From assembly GCA_932521035.1 (NCBI GenBank), contig OW051493.1, forward strand, positions 9,942,001 to 10,006,000: a stretch of 64,000 bases of DNA, read 5' to 3'. Shown here one piece after another: positions 11,296-26,200 of the stretch. The DNA is from Oscheius dolichura (lineage: Eukaryota > Nematoda > Chromadorea > Rhabditida > Rhabditidae). A model generated the notes under the pieces. That model did not search any database and was not told the origin of the DNA. It worked only from the letters and a program-made list of their open reading frames with translations. The position numbers were made by a program, and so were the translations under genes. Position 1 is the first letter of the stretch, and the number at the start of each line of letters is the position of its first letter.

Positions 11296-14200
11296 ATGGC
11301 CCACCATCTCCGGGGTCAGTATACATCGTCCCTGGTCTCGTCCATGGCCGCCCCGGAGATTGACAACCATACTCATATACTACAAGACAGTACAAAATTA
11401 GATGAGGAGAAACTCCGATCCGTAGAGGTGAGAATACTCTCTTTAAACTTATTTTTAACATTAAAATTAATTTTCAGGAAGTTTGGAATAAATTAGAAGT
11501 CTACACGGCCAGTACAACATATTACGTCTCATTGGAGAAATTCATTAAAGCAATATTAGGTGTCCTAAATGAAAATGTGACTGTGCCACAATTTATAGCA
11601 GAAAATGGAACACAGGTACAGTTTCTACATTTATATTTTTTATTAATTAATGACATTTTATAGAAATTGAGGATAAAATGTCTAGAATTGACATTGAGGA
11701 TGGCATGCCACGAATCCGTCAGGAATATAGTAAAAGATATAACTAAACTTATGTTGAGATTAGTACAAATAGACAATGAGAAGAACGCTGTCCTAGCGCT
11801 GAAAATAATTTGTGACGTCTGGAAATTGAATAAGACCTACTTCATGCCAGAGGTGAGTCTATGGATAAACCCAAGAGTTATCGAAAATTTGTTCCTGAGC
11901 TTGATGGAGGGGCTATGGGGCAAAAACTTTAACTAGAAGGATTATATGATAACTCATTAGAAAGAGCTCGTCAAAGACGATCTGATAGAGAAACCCACAA
12001 AAACGGAACGGGAATTTTTTTGAACCATGTGATCCAAGAGCCGAATACCTCGATTTTATCAGAATTGGCCTAATTCCCCTTTATTTCAGATCACCCCAGC
12101 AGTAACCTTCCTCAAAAACATAGTCAAAGATATGAATGGTCATGTAAATAATGGAATGTTTGATGTACAAGATTTCACTAGCTATAGTCGTCAGGGGATG
12201 CTGCCCACACTGGATGAGGGTCTCATCGATACTGTAAGTTATTCTCTCCTTATTCTAAAGTGCAGTTTGACTTATTTAGTACCTAAATCATTGTTTTCAC
12301 ACCCAGCCGATAGCTGTCAGTCGAGGAGGAATGTCAGATCAACGAGTTGAGGTAGGTCAAATAATATTGGAACCGAGTTTGGGCTAGTAAGGTGCCTTTT
12401 TGGGGGAAGTGCGCCAGCTTTGCGCTTTTCCGGTACAGCAGTTCTACAATGTTTGGCATACTGTAAGGAGTCATTGCACCGAAAAAGCGCAAAGCTGGCG
12501 TGCTTGCCCAAAACTGTACCTTACTGGCGCAAACTCTGTGCCCGGGGTCGATAGCCGAGGATACAGTAATTTTCTCTTTAAGACATCTATACGGATACCG
12601 TAACCCTTTTCTATATTTAAATACTGCTCTAAACTTACCTAATATAGTTACAGTACACCCTGATCCCGCGAGCCAGCGTCTCCCTCAAGGTCATCGTCGA
12701 GTTGAACATGTTCTTCGTCTACATCTACCAGCACCACAAACAGACGATGATGAATGACTGTATGGACTTCCTGGTGATTTGTCTGGACTTCATCTGCCAT
12801 CAACTACCTCCAAATTATAAGGAATACCAGCAATTGGCTAGTAAAGCTCCCCCAACACAGACAATCACCAAGGTGGGTTACTGTAGCTCTCTTTTTAATC
12901 AGAACTTGAAATTTAGGAACTTATGGAGGATTTTCACACCGCTCAGTCGAAAATGTTAAACTATATAACAATTATGGGAAAAGTTCCACAATTTATGGAT
13001 GTCCTGGTGAAGAATAGTACTAATTTGACGAATGCAATACTGACAATGTTGGAGACTTTGGATGAGAAGGCCGTGGCCACGAGGAGGTGAGAAAAAAAAA
13101 GCAAAAATGCTTTCCCGTCAGCGGGGATCGAACCCGCGATGTTCCAGTGGCGCGCGCCACATCGCATTGTGCCATCTGTCCCAGAGGGCCAGATTCTGTC
13201 CACCGACCGTTTTTCGCCATTTTTTGACTCCATTTTTTCTATTTTAGAGCATAAAATTACCTCAATTATAGAGAAATCCTGGTCGCCCTGAAGTTCTGCT
13301 TCACCACGGAGCTAAAAAATCACTTGATGAGGTTCCTTCCTCGGCTATTGGACGAGGAATGCATGCTGGGGAAGGGCTACACCGCCAAGGATAATATGAG
13401 GTACTGTAGCCTTTTTTCCTATTCAAGATTAAAATTTTTTAGCCATATTCACACGAATACAATGGATGGCAGCACCCTGCCCTCGCCGAGGTCTGACATC
13501 AGCTTGAGGTGGGTTACTGTAAATTCGCTGAACAAATTCTCAACTTTAAATGGATTTTTCTCCTATTTTTTGACATTTTTATAATTTTTAAATTAGTCAT
13601 AGGTAATCAGCAGAAAATTCTGAATATTTTAAACCTAAAATCATTCTACCGTACCCATAATACAGTATTCCCCTTTCAGGACATATCTCTACCAGATGCT
13701 GGCCGATCTCCTTCACCATATCCGCTTCCAATTGACCTTCCCCCTTCTCCTCCAAGCGTCTGCCATCTTCTGCCGGGAAATGAATGACCCCAGCATATCT
13801 TTCCAGGTACCGTACACCTCTATTTCCTAAAATGGCAAATTCCAGACCCAGGTGATGTGTGTCCGTCTCCTGTGCAGTATCTGCGAGTCCCTTCCGAAAC
13901 TGGAACAACAAGGAGAAGCAACTCGTGACATTTTGTGGATGATCCTGGACAATCTCTCCTATAAATTGGAGAGAATCGCTACGTATGACCTCCCCCTTCT
14001 GGTCAGGACCCACGGGTTGGAAGATGCCAACGGGAGGAAGATAACCAACCACGAGATGCTGCCAAAGGACTCCCCACCGACGGAAAAGAAAGAGGGATTA
14101 GATGAGCTTAGCCAACGGAAAACCCTGGACTTTGCCGAGTCGCAGCCGGTGGATGGTAGCGGCTCAGGACGGGCGCCTGATCCCCCGCTGCCGCCTTGCA

Positions 14201-17200
14201 CCAAAACGGGGAAGCTCTCCACCCCGGCTCAGATCTACACAGACTTGTGAGTTTTACTAGGGTGTAGACTACCGTAATCCTTTAAATTGAAGCCCACAAA
14301 TCTTGAATGCCGCCTTTCCCGGCAGAAAACCAGGCTACCGTATGCTTTGCCGTCTTTTCTGTGGGGAAATTCCCTTTTTGGAAGGTGAAAATTGGCTCCA
14401 GGGCGTACTTTTCCTAGTAGTAACGAAAAATTAACCATATTGAAAGTACCGTGCCTTCCCTATCAGGGTCCCGAAGCGATTGCGCGCCGGAACGGTCCAT
14501 CCCTTATTTGCATAGGCACGGTATCATTCCAGGACCAGTAAACCCCCAAGGTCCACTGAAAATCCCCTAAAAATAGACTACAGTATTCAAACTTTTCCAG
14601 AGGAGCTATCCACTCCCCCATGCTTACGGTAACAGAAGCCAGGAACTTCGTGAAATACCTCCTCCATACGGTAAAAACCTGTGTGATGAATATCAAGGAC
14701 ACCGCAAAGAGTAAACGTACGTTTTGGTTATAAATTAGAGTCCAAATAAAAAATTACAGTATCCTACAACGTGGAGAAGGAAAAGGAAGTAATGGAGGGG
14801 ATACTCCGCTATGGATTGATCTGTATGGATGTCTATATGCTCCCTTTCAACTCCAAAAATCCGTAATTAATCCAACCTTTTTTGGTAAAATACCGTAATT
14901 TGTAGGGAGTATCGCGACCAGAGAAATGTCCGCCCGGAGCAGGGAAGAACAAAAGATGAGAAAGAGTCCCTGGACAGCTTTGCCCACGTCTTCATCTGCA
15001 TGGATTCTGATGTTTTTCGGGAAATTTTCGCCAAAAATATGCCGATGGTCATTGATAGAATTAACAGGTGGGAGTTCTTTGTCTTATTTTAAAAAATATG
15101 GAAATGTTACAGTAACCCGACGGTACAGCTCTTCGCCAATGCCTTTCTCGTCCGGGCAGATTGGGTCTGTAAATTTGGAAGCATCATGATACGGTATTTG
15201 ATGGATAATATGGACAAGCTGGCTGGTAAGTAGACATAGAGAGTCTTGATATTAGGGCAGAATACTGTGGGGCACCCTATTTCCCGGATTTCTCTATCAG
15301 ATCTTCTTCGCCAGGGTCGATATAGAGAAGTACAGATGGAACACTATTTTGGGCAAACAAACTCTAAAGAAGGACGTGTCTATTCAAAATTTGTCCTGGC
15401 GGTCTCCGCGTTCCGGGTTCCACTGCCCATCTGGACGGAGTTTCTGAGCTCCAAAATACGGCTGGTTGGCGAAATGAAGCAAAAATCATGAAAGAAAAAA
15501 TCAAAATCATGGGTCCAGGTCGAAATTTTCCCACTTGGCAGCCTCAAAATTAATAAAATTGGGTATCCACTGTCCTTTTTGATAGAGTACAGTAATTTTA
15601 ATAATTTACCCCTTTTTTCAGTGAGCAACGAGAAGACGGCCCTCTTCGTCAAGCTGTTCAAAGTCATCTTCTCTGCCATCGGCGCCGCTCAGCACATAAC
15701 CACCGAGGGGGAGCTGATGCTCAAGCCGTACCTCCCGGATCTCATCCGAAAGGCCACAGAATACGCTTTAACCGCGAAGGAACCGTTAAACTACTTTCTC
15801 CTCCTTCGAGCGTTGTTCCGAAGTATCGGTGGCGGGGCCCATGACATCCTCTACGGGCAGTTCCTGCCCCTCTTGCCGAATTTGCTTCAATTCTTGAATA
15901 AGCTCCAGGTAATTCTTTTGAAACCTAAAAAATAGGTTACTGTAGTCCTGTAACCATCGTCTCCAAATGAGGGAACTCTTCCTGGAGTTGTGTCTGACCG
16001 TCCCGGTCCGGCTGTCCAGTCTTCTTCCCTACCTGCCCCTACTGATGGATCCATTGGTTTGCGCCCTAAATGGAAGCGTTTCTCTCGTTCAGCAAGGTAA
16101 ATTAACCCATTTCCACCTTATTAAGAATATTTTTAAAGGTCTAAGGACACTGGAACTCTGTGTAGATAATTTACAACCTGAATATTTGTTCGAACATATG
16201 GCTCCGGTTAGAAGCGCCCTGATTCAGGGACTATGGCGGGTTTTATCCACCTCTTCGGACACTACCTCAGCCCAGACGGCTTTTAGAATCTTGGGGAAGT
16301 TTGGCGGAGCAAATAGGAGGATTCTGAATAATCCACAGGTATTTTTTGTGATTTTAACGGGATCAAATGGCGCGCTATACAAAAAATTCGCTTTAGGGCG
16401 CGCTTACTAAGTAGCCAGAAAATTTTTAACAGTGTATTTTTTTAGATGTTGACATATATAAATGAATACGAATATAAGCAAGCCGTAATTACCGTAGAAT
16501 TCTCGAGGAATATCCCCGGAATGCAGACGATCCATGCAGAAATCAGTCTCTCGGAAATTGTATCAGTTGCTATGGAACAAATGAGTCTACTCTGCTACCG
16601 TATACCGAGAATGATGATGATTCAACCAGATTCCACAGGAAACGTCGCTTCTCTCCTGCCTCATAATCTCGTCAATCAACAGCCGCCCATCCACTATCAA
16701 CTGGTCAAGGAGTCCTGCATGGAGGTGGGCTTTTCCCCTTTTTTTTTTTGGGGGGGGGGGGCAGTATGGGCGTTTTTTCGCTTCATCTTACTCAGAATTT
16801 TCTGCTGATTATGAATAACTAATTTTTAAATAATGAAAATGTAAAAAATGGGAGAAAAATGAATCTAAAGGTTAGAATTTGTTCAGCGAATTTCGTCCAA
16901 GGCGCGCTAAGCAACGGCCGCGCGATGTTTACGCACCGCGCGCTACAGTACGAATGAATCTACTGGTCCCAAAACTCCAATTTTAGACGAAAAAAAAGAT
17001 AAATTTCCATTTTCAGCTGGCTAAAGGCCTCTTGATCTCCTCTCTGTGCCCAGATCCTCGAATGAATCCCGAAGATTGGAAACAGAATGTGATAGAGAAT
17101 TTGAAAGACAGCCTCCGACGGCTGGAAACCGCCAAACCGAGTTCCTATCTCTTCAAAGGAGCCCGCGAACACGAGAGGAAGGTCTTCATCAACGCCCTGG

Positions 17201-20200
17201 TCGTTCTAATGAGTAAGACCCCCTTTTTTAGTAAAAATAATGATATATTTCCAGTGGGTGTGATACAAAAAGATCTACGCTCTCGTTATGTCAACTTTTA
17301 TTCGGGAATAATCCGCCAGCTGACGATTAACGCCCTCCTGGAGAGCATCACCCCGCCAGAGATGTTGGGCGACGTCTTCCGGCCGACTCTCTGTCTGGAT
17401 GGCTCAATTCTCGTCGACGCCATTGCCATCGTCCTGTCGGATACGAATAAGGACTTCTTGAACTCAGCCATCTACGCTCTGCAGCAGCTGAACGACACCT
17501 GTGATTACTGTATCTCCGATAAGAATAAGGTAATAGATTTTTTAAAGTTCTTTGGCTTCAGCTTATTCAGAATTTTGTGCTGATTACGAATAACTAATTT
17601 AAAAATTATAAAAATGACAAAAAATGGAGAAAGATGCAATTTTCAATTTTGTTCAGCGAATTTCGTTCAGCGAATTTCGTCCAACGCGCGCCAAGCAACG
17701 GCCGCCCGCTGTTTACGCGCGTTTGCGCGTTACAGTAATCCTGAATACCGCGTGTACAAAAAATTGTCTTTCAGCTCCTCCAATTCCCGATCATCCGGTA
17801 CTTATTCGAGTCCGTCTGCTCCCTGTGCTATGGTCCGGCTTGGTTCGCCCGACTGGGAGGCGCCAGCGGCCTGTCCTTCATTATTCAACAATATCCTGTG
17901 GAACTTTTGAGGAATTATTTACCAACGTTGGTGGAAAGTCTCTGCGAGGTAAAATAAAGTCAAAAATGATGGAAAACAACAAAAATTCAGGTAATAGTTG
18001 GGCTGACGGATGAGATCTCCTCGGGGGCCATTGATATGGCCGTTTCTTCGCTTTGCCGCCTCCATAAGAGAGTCTTCAATGTAAGTTTTGTTCTTATTGT
18101 TTCGGACGCGGCCACATAGCGCAATGCCATGTAGCGCGCGCCAGTAAAACATCGCGGGGTTGGTTCCCGCCGTAGGAAAAACCTTTTTGCTTTTTTTCCT
18201 AACACTTCATAATGGCGAAAGGAAGGTTCCTCTACTGGGGTTTCCTATTTTTAAAGTTTTTTAACCCAAAATTTTAGAACTACGACATGGACAAGGATCC
18301 CAATGGCTGGTTAGACTCGGTGGTTCGAATCTACACTCCGATCCTCTTCCACACTACCAGTTATGTCCGCGACCGGATCTGGGAGCTTCTCAACTCGCTA
18401 AAGGACATGGGCCCCTCTCTTTTGGCTCTCTGTCGAAGGAATATTGATGTCATCAACAACACGAGGGATCGGATCATAACCACGTTGAAGTGCATGTCCA
18501 TGACGGAGCAGGAAGCCAGCCTCTCGACTATCAACGCCCTCCTGGAGATTGTACCCGAAACCGTCGGGCTGGATTTCGATAACGCTGCCTTTGAATCTTT
18601 CTTTGAGACTGTATTCGATCTCTGTGAAAACGATGTCCTGACTCTTCTTTCCAGGTAAGAATCTGGATTACTGTAGCCCGTGTAAACAGCGGGCGACACG
18701 CGTTGGACGAAATTCGCTAAACAAAATTGAAAATATGCATTTCTCTTCCATTTTTTGACATTTTTCTAATTTTTAAATTGGTTATTCCTATTCAGCACAA
18801 AATTCTAACTATTTTGAAGTTAACAAGAAAATTTTTAGGGACTATTACAAGTCGATGGACACCTGCCCAGGGCATTTCCTCCCTCCTTATCCAATAACCA
18901 CCCAGATGGAGAATCTCAAGGCTGTGGCTATTAGTGAGTCTACCTTAATTAATAGAGAATACTGTAAAATTATAGAAACATTAATAATCAGTTACAAAGT
19001 CCTGTGTAAAGATGGAAAAGAAGGCAACGAGGAGAAGAAGGCCCAATTCTCTGGGAGGGTACTGACCATCGCCATTCAGAGTGCTCTATTTGGTCCTGAG
19101 AAGATACAAACAGCGGCAGGAGAAGGACTTATCAGTGTAAGGGAGTTTTCTGGCTTACTGTAACCGCGCGCCAACGTGCATAAACAGCGGGCGACCGTGT
19201 TTAGCGCGTGTTGGACGAAATTCGACCAAATTTTAAAATTGCATTTTTCTCCAATTTTTTGGCATTTTTATAATTTTTAAATTTGTTACTCGTAATCAGC
19301 ACAAAATTCTAAATATTATAAACCCAAATTTACTATTTTTTATAGTGCGCCCCGATTCCCCAAGCGAAACTAATGGAAGTTGCCGGGACAATAATCAACA
19401 GCTTCGATGACCCGAATAATATCGACGTAGAGAACCTGCTAAAAATGGAAAAACTTATCTCCTTCAATATTGACCTCTGGAATAAGGATTTGGCTGTCAA
19501 ATTTGTGGTATACTGTAGCCGAGACTCCGATAATTTTCGTTTTAGAACCATATTGACTCTTGGCAGATCTCAGCAACGGATGGCTTCCCACAAAGGGTCT
19601 TGGAGGATATCAGCGCTGTCCAGGCTGTAATGCGTCTGATTTTGAAGTCAAATGTTCTGGATTTTGATATGGTCAACAAGTTGCTGAACTTTATTGCCTT
19701 CTTCGAGTTGAATTACACCACTGATGTGAGTTACAGTAATCTTTGAAGGAGGATTTTAACCGGGAAGCTATCCAAAAGCCCTTGTAGCTGGGGGGCCACG
19801 GTATTTTGAGCCGTAGGCTTCCAAAAACAGAGTGTTTCATGGCGATTCTGGGCTCAAAATAACCGCCAGAATGTGCTCTACACAATGCTCCTTGTTATTG
19901 ACTGTAATAAGCCATATTTTTCAAATTGGCGGCGAATTTTTGGGGCATAGCGCGAAAATGACTCTGCTGGCTTTGTCCGGCGCGCGCTGCACCCGTACAA
20001 CCTCGGCAGAGCATAACGCATATGACTGTTTTAGATGGTATTTAGGTTATTGCCGAGAGTTTACGGGTGTGGCAGGCGTGACCCAGGCCCAGGGACTATT
20101 GAGCGGTTACCGTAACCCCAAAATCGTTTTTCAGACTGATTTCGGTTGGATTTCTTCAATCTGTGAGCTGACAGCCCATTTCTCCAGCGAAATTGTGAAT

Positions 20201-23200
20201 ACCTTCTGCGCTAAGAAGTTCCTGGGCACTTATGCTGGTTTCCTCTGCAAGATACTGTACCACGACGCCGCCGCGGAAATTCGCCGGGTTCTCAAAGATG
20301 ACTCCAGTTATTTTGAGAATTTGCTCAAGCTCTACACCCTGGAAAATGGGAACTGGGAGAAGTTTATAGCCCTGGATATGGAGAGCCTTATAGTCTATGA
20401 GGAGTCAATTATGAAAATATTGGAAGCGGTAGCGGTGAAGGAGACGGCATGGTTCGAGGTTAACCACCTCCTCTTGAACCAGATGAGAAGTTGTTGGAGT
20501 AGTCCAGAATTCGGAAATCGGTACTCGATTAATCCCGGCCATGTACAGGAAAATGACCGAAAATTGGTCAGGGTACAGACTTTCCCTGCTTCGAAGTTGA
20601 ATACCCCCCATTTGTTGGGGAAAATCTTCATCCGGTACTTGAAGTAAGCCTGGGAAAAATTCTCGGTACTTATGGAAAAATTCCAGGAAAAATCCAGACA
20701 ACTTGGATCTACTCTTTGATCTGATGCTGGCTTTTGATGGATGCTTCGCAACAGATTTTGGCTATATTAGAGAATTCCTGGAGGTGGAAATCATTCCGGT
20801 AAGTCTGGATCATTTATTTTTGGGGTACTGTAAACCCCACTTCCTTACCTCTTCGATCTTGGAGGCGTGGAAACGGCCTGGTTGACCCCAGTTTTCTGTT
20901 TTTCCCACTAAATCGACCCTGGCGAAGAAGATCTGATAGAGAAATCCGCAAAAATATTTAGCTCTTGAAGTGTTTTTTTGTCCAAAACCATTTCGCTCCC
21001 CTTTCCTTCCCTAATTTTTCCTTATTTCAGACCCGTTCCATTCCGTGGCGTGTCCGAGCCTTGGAATCGCTTCTCGACAAATTGGAGAAGACCCCCAATA
21101 ACTATTTGAACAATACCATCATCTCCCGCTACATTCAATACGTCCTCCTGCCGTGTTTAGTCTACGTCTTCGAGCGCTACCCATCCGCCGACGTAAGTCG
21201 TCTTTTTTTCGTTGAAAAGAGAAATTCCAGATCCTTGGGCCAGGCCTCCCTCCAGATGAAGACAATGTTCCGGATCCCAACCACTGTGTCACCCGGCTGA
21301 CCGCGATCATCGACAAGAACCGCTTCGCCTTCAATGAGCAGAATATGATAGCTATGTACCAGTTGTGCACCCTCCTCGTGGAATACGCCCCGAGCCATAT
21401 CCATAACAACGAGTGCAAGTGAGTAACCTCCTCCGGTCGACGGGATATTCTAACCTGTCTTACAAAGATTCTTCAGGAAGCAGGGCACCCGGCTGAGGAT
21501 ATTCATGGTCTTCGTCTGGACAACCCTCACCGGTAGCACAACGACGGCTAATATTCTGGATCCGACTGTACGCTTTACTGGCTATCTGTTCTTGGCTCAT
21601 CTCATCGACAAATTCACGATTAATCGGAAAATTGTACTACAGGTCAGTTGGGACTTTTTACAGTAGTTTTCGGGGGAATTCCTTGGGGAACCCATTCCGC
21701 GCCAGTAAGGCGCATTTTCAGCGAAGTGCGCCAGGTTTGCGATTTTCCGGTGCGTGAGTTCTGCAATAGTTGGCATACTGTAACTATTCTTCATCGCCTA
21801 TTATCATGAAAAAGCGCAAGGCTGGCCCGAAACTGGTTGAAAATCCCGCGTATTTGGAGAGATCTAAAATTTGCTCTGGAGTGAGGTTACCGTTTGGTTT
21901 TTTTGGTGGAAAATGTGGAGGACTCGATGAGCCACCGAATTTTTCTCTCCTGTTCTTATAGAGGATCAGCTAATCCTTCTATAGTTACAGTAACCCCCAC
22001 AAAATATTCAAAAATTTGCGAAACTCCGGGGTCTCGAATGGACGAAGCGGCTCTTGGGCAAGACTGCCCCGGGTCCAAGGGTTCTCGAGTTCCTCAAACC
22101 CCCAATGACTTTTAAAATTTGAAAAAAAGGGTTTTGAAGGTCTTCGAAACCCTGCTGAAGCAGTACCAATTGGATAACCGGGAACTTGTCCGGAAGGCCA
22201 TCGACGTGGTGACCCCCGCCGTCCCTGTCCGCCTGGCTGAGGAAGGCTACCAGCTACTGTTGACCCAAGTCAAGAAGATCCTCATGGAAGAATCTCACAA
22301 TATGCCGCAGATACAACACGTTATGTAGGATACCGTAACCCGATAATTATTCAAATTATTCGATTTTAGAGCCTCTGTAGTTCGTAACTATAAAGTCTAC
22401 TTCCACGTGAGGCAGGACCTGATCCAGCCGCTTCTGGCCAGTGTTCAACGGGCGCTTCATACAATCTCTGGGAATGTTGAAGGCTACACCGCGAGGAAAT
22501 TAGCTCTGGACGTCTGTGAGATGGCCATAAAATGGGAACTACTCCGAAATCGGCTTATAGAACAGCAACAGTCCGATAGACTAGCAGAGACCGTTCTTGA
22601 GGTACGGTAATTTATAAAAATGGGCAGTACAAGCATTTTTTGGCTTAAAAATATGCTGAATTTTCTGCTGATTGCGAATATCTAATTTAACAATTAGGAA
22701 AATGTTTAAAAAAATGGAGAAAATGCATCTAAACGTTCAGTGAATTTCGTTCAACGGGCGCCCGCTGTTTACGACGCGCTACAGTAAGCCAGAAACGCTT
22801 GTACTGTAGTTTTACCCATTCAATTCATATCTTTTTTTAATTATTAACGTTTTTAGGTGGATCAAGTCTTGGAAAAGTTAAAAGTTGGTGAGAAAGAAGA
22901 CCGAGAAGAGGACCTGAAGGCAATGGCCTCGAACGCAATGGCCCATACCATTCCAAAAGAGCATATTGACACTATTATCAACATTTTGTTGAAATTCGCC
23001 TGCAGCGTGAGTCTAATTTTAATATATTTTTAATAAAAAAACATTTTCAGCTACAGTATCAAAGCGCCTTGAATCCAAATACGCCGCCTCAGTTGATTCA
23101 AGCCACTCTGGAACTGGGAAGGCGCGCGTTGGGGCTCCTTCGCGCCGCTTTGAAACCATACGTTTGGGGAGAAATTGCCGAGATTAAATACGCATGGTAG

Positions 23201-26200
23201 GTTTAATTAAAACGCTCGTAAACAGCGGGCGCCCGTTGCTTAACGCGCGTTGGACGAAATTCGCTGAACAAACTTGAAAAAGCGCATTTTTCTCCACTTT
23301 TTTGACATTTTTCTAATTTTTAAAGTACTTATTCATAATCCCAAATTCTAAATATTTTGAAATCGAAAACATACTGTAATGAGCCAAATTTCAGGCTGGA
23401 GAAGCAGTTGACCATTCTCCAAGAGGTGACGAACCCGCGCCCCGAGCCGACCCACATCCATGCCTATACCCAGCATATCCAGACGGCTCAACAGACGCTG
23501 GAGACTCTCTTGGCTCTCTCCTCTTCCATGAGTCGGAATCTTCTCTTCCGGGTGATGAGAAGTCTTCAAAAGCCACTGGTCTCCTGCCTGATGCAGACGT
23601 GGTCCGCCCGGAGCCGCGAGGTCCAAACCCAGAGCCATACCCTTGTCAAGACCGTGAACTACATGATTGGGAAACTCTTCGAGAAGACAGAAACCACCGG
23701 TGCTGGGATCCAAGAACTCGAAGCGTTAAACCAGTACCTGATTAAGTACCTCAATGACCATTTTACCAACTATTACAAGAGCCAGACGGGAATGGTCCAG
23801 CAGATCTTCACCCCGTTCTCTGTACTTCGCTCCATTTGTGCTAATCAGCCATGTTACCTCGAAGGGACCTGCCTGCCGGTCTTTTTAAAGGTCCTGGAGA
23901 AAGCCGTCCGGGACCAGGTCAGTACCCATCCGCCTCAAGACGCCGCCCGGGAGAAGACCTACACAGCAACGGTAGATTTCGTAATAGTCGCCCTTGAGCT
24001 CCTAAAAGTCCGGGTGGGCTTCTTCTCTTCGGAACATCGTCGCAACCTCTGCCAGAATATTCTCTACCCATTGATTGAGAAGACACCCTACGATAAGGTC
24101 CTCCTGACGCTGATTAGTATAACCCACGAGGTTCTGATCACCCATTCGGATCGAAATGCAAGCAATCCGGGCCTCCCTCTGGCCAGTCGACTCCATGTCC
24201 AGTGCGAGAGAAAAATCTACAATTCGAGGAACACGAAGGATCCCAATGCTCACACCCTAATGGCCCCCTACTTGGCCATGGCCCTGGTGATCTTTAATGA
24301 TCCCAGTTTCCGGAATTCGGAATACGCTCCAAGGATGAGTAGCGGCTTCTACTGGGGCCTGATGTCCAGTGATCCCGAGACGAGAAGGAAATTCTTGGCT
24401 GTGTGGGAACGGACCCTAGAGCCCTATGTCTTGTCCCGATTGATGCATATCCTCAAGGATGAGAGCTGGCACCATTTCCGGAAATATAATTGGATCCGCC
24501 ATGTGATTTGGCTTCTGTGTCAGTCGTGTATCCAGAAACCGTATGGAGAGTTTTCGCCGAAGAAGCCTATCTACTTTGGAGACTGTACAACCCTGGCCAG
24601 GACCCTGGAAGTCATCGCAGGGAGGGATGCCATCCCTTCGCTTGGAGCTTTGGACTGCAATGGGACTTTTAATTCACCGAGGAGGCGAGAGGTGAGTACG
24701 GTAACACCGGGGCGGGGTCAGTAAGTAAACGCGCTTTTTGAATATGCGCGCGCCGGACACGGTAAAGGCACCAATAAGGCGCATAGCCGGGGATCGGGCG
24801 GCAACCCAGAGCCGGGCCAGTAAGGCGCACTTTTGGGGGAAGCGTGTCAGCTTTACTTTTTTTTCGGTGCAATAACCTCAAAATACCCATTACAGTATGC
24901 AAAAGGTTATAGGCCTATTGCACCGCAAGCGCGCAAAGCTGGCACGCTTCTCCCGAAAATACGCCATGCTGGCGCGATCCCGGTGTCTAGCCCAAGACGC
25001 TTTTTAGGGGAAAATGTGCCAATTTTGCGTCTTTTCGTTCTTTCTTTCAATATTTTTGTTATAGGAACCAATGGACACTGGAGAGATGAGCCATTTTGAC
25101 AAACTAGTCGCAGGGCAAAGAGGATTCCTCCTGGATGCCATGGAATACGACTCCACCTCCATTTTGAACAACATCTACAATATGATGTTCAACATGGCTG
25201 ATACAAAATTCACCTCGAAGATCTTCAAGCGACTTTTCTGCTCCCTATGGACTTATATGTTAGCTCCGGAGAAACAGGACGTTCAGGGTAGGTTTTCCCC
25301 GTTTTTCGGACTCAAAATCCGCCCGCCCGCACCCGTAAAGCCTCTGCAGCTGGTGGGCAGAGAAAATTTACTCGAATAAGCGATTTGCTGCCGAGATTTT
25401 ATGAGTGCGACGGCGGGGAAATTCGACTTTGACTAAACTGACGGTTTCCAGGTGCGATTGTCCCTTTCCTCACGTCTGGAGTCCATAATTCTCATTCCAC
25501 CGGTTCCGGCTCTGTTCTAACTCCCTGGATGGAGGCTGTAGATCAAACCGGCGAGATAAAACTACCTCCTAAGCTGATCCACGTACGTTTTAATCCTTCA
25601 AACCCGAAAAAAGATAGCCATTTCAGTTCATCTCGAAGAATCACTTCGCCTGGCACAAAGGACTCCTCCTCCTGGAGAGGGATTGCCGCTTTTTGGAGTG
25701 TAAATACGCCCAGACACAACAGTCACAGATCCGGGCCTGTTTGGAGCAAGCTTACGGGGACAGTGAACATTTGGCCTACCGGGAGACATTGGACTATTTG
25801 GCGATGTTATATAAGGATCTGGACGAGTTGGACGCCTACGCGGCTATTTGGGACAGGAGGGCCATCAAGCAGGAGACAGTCAACGCTTTGAATCATATAC
25901 AGCGGGTGGGTAACGGATTACTGTAGCCGGATACTGTAGGGAGACGGAAGTTAAAGGAGGGTTCCGATTTTATAAGAGTACGGTAATTCAATTGTTCCTA
26001 TTTTCCAGGGAGAGATGAGAGAAGCCCAGCGAGTCACCGAAGAGGCCGTAATCCAGATGGGCGATGCCGTAGGAGCCAATGGGAGTACCGTAGTCTTGAC
26101 TCCTCCGCTGGAATCGGAATATAACCACCTCTTCGAGCAGTATGCCGTCTGTTGTGAGGAGCTCCTCGAGTGGGAGAAGGTCCGCGACTATGCCAACCAC

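Noticed and set aside
12388..12541. Frames on both strands through the R2 hairpin with Ala/Cys/Leu-rich peptides
   Set aside because: The same peptides appear at each R2 copy because of the repeat; none is joined to a gene.
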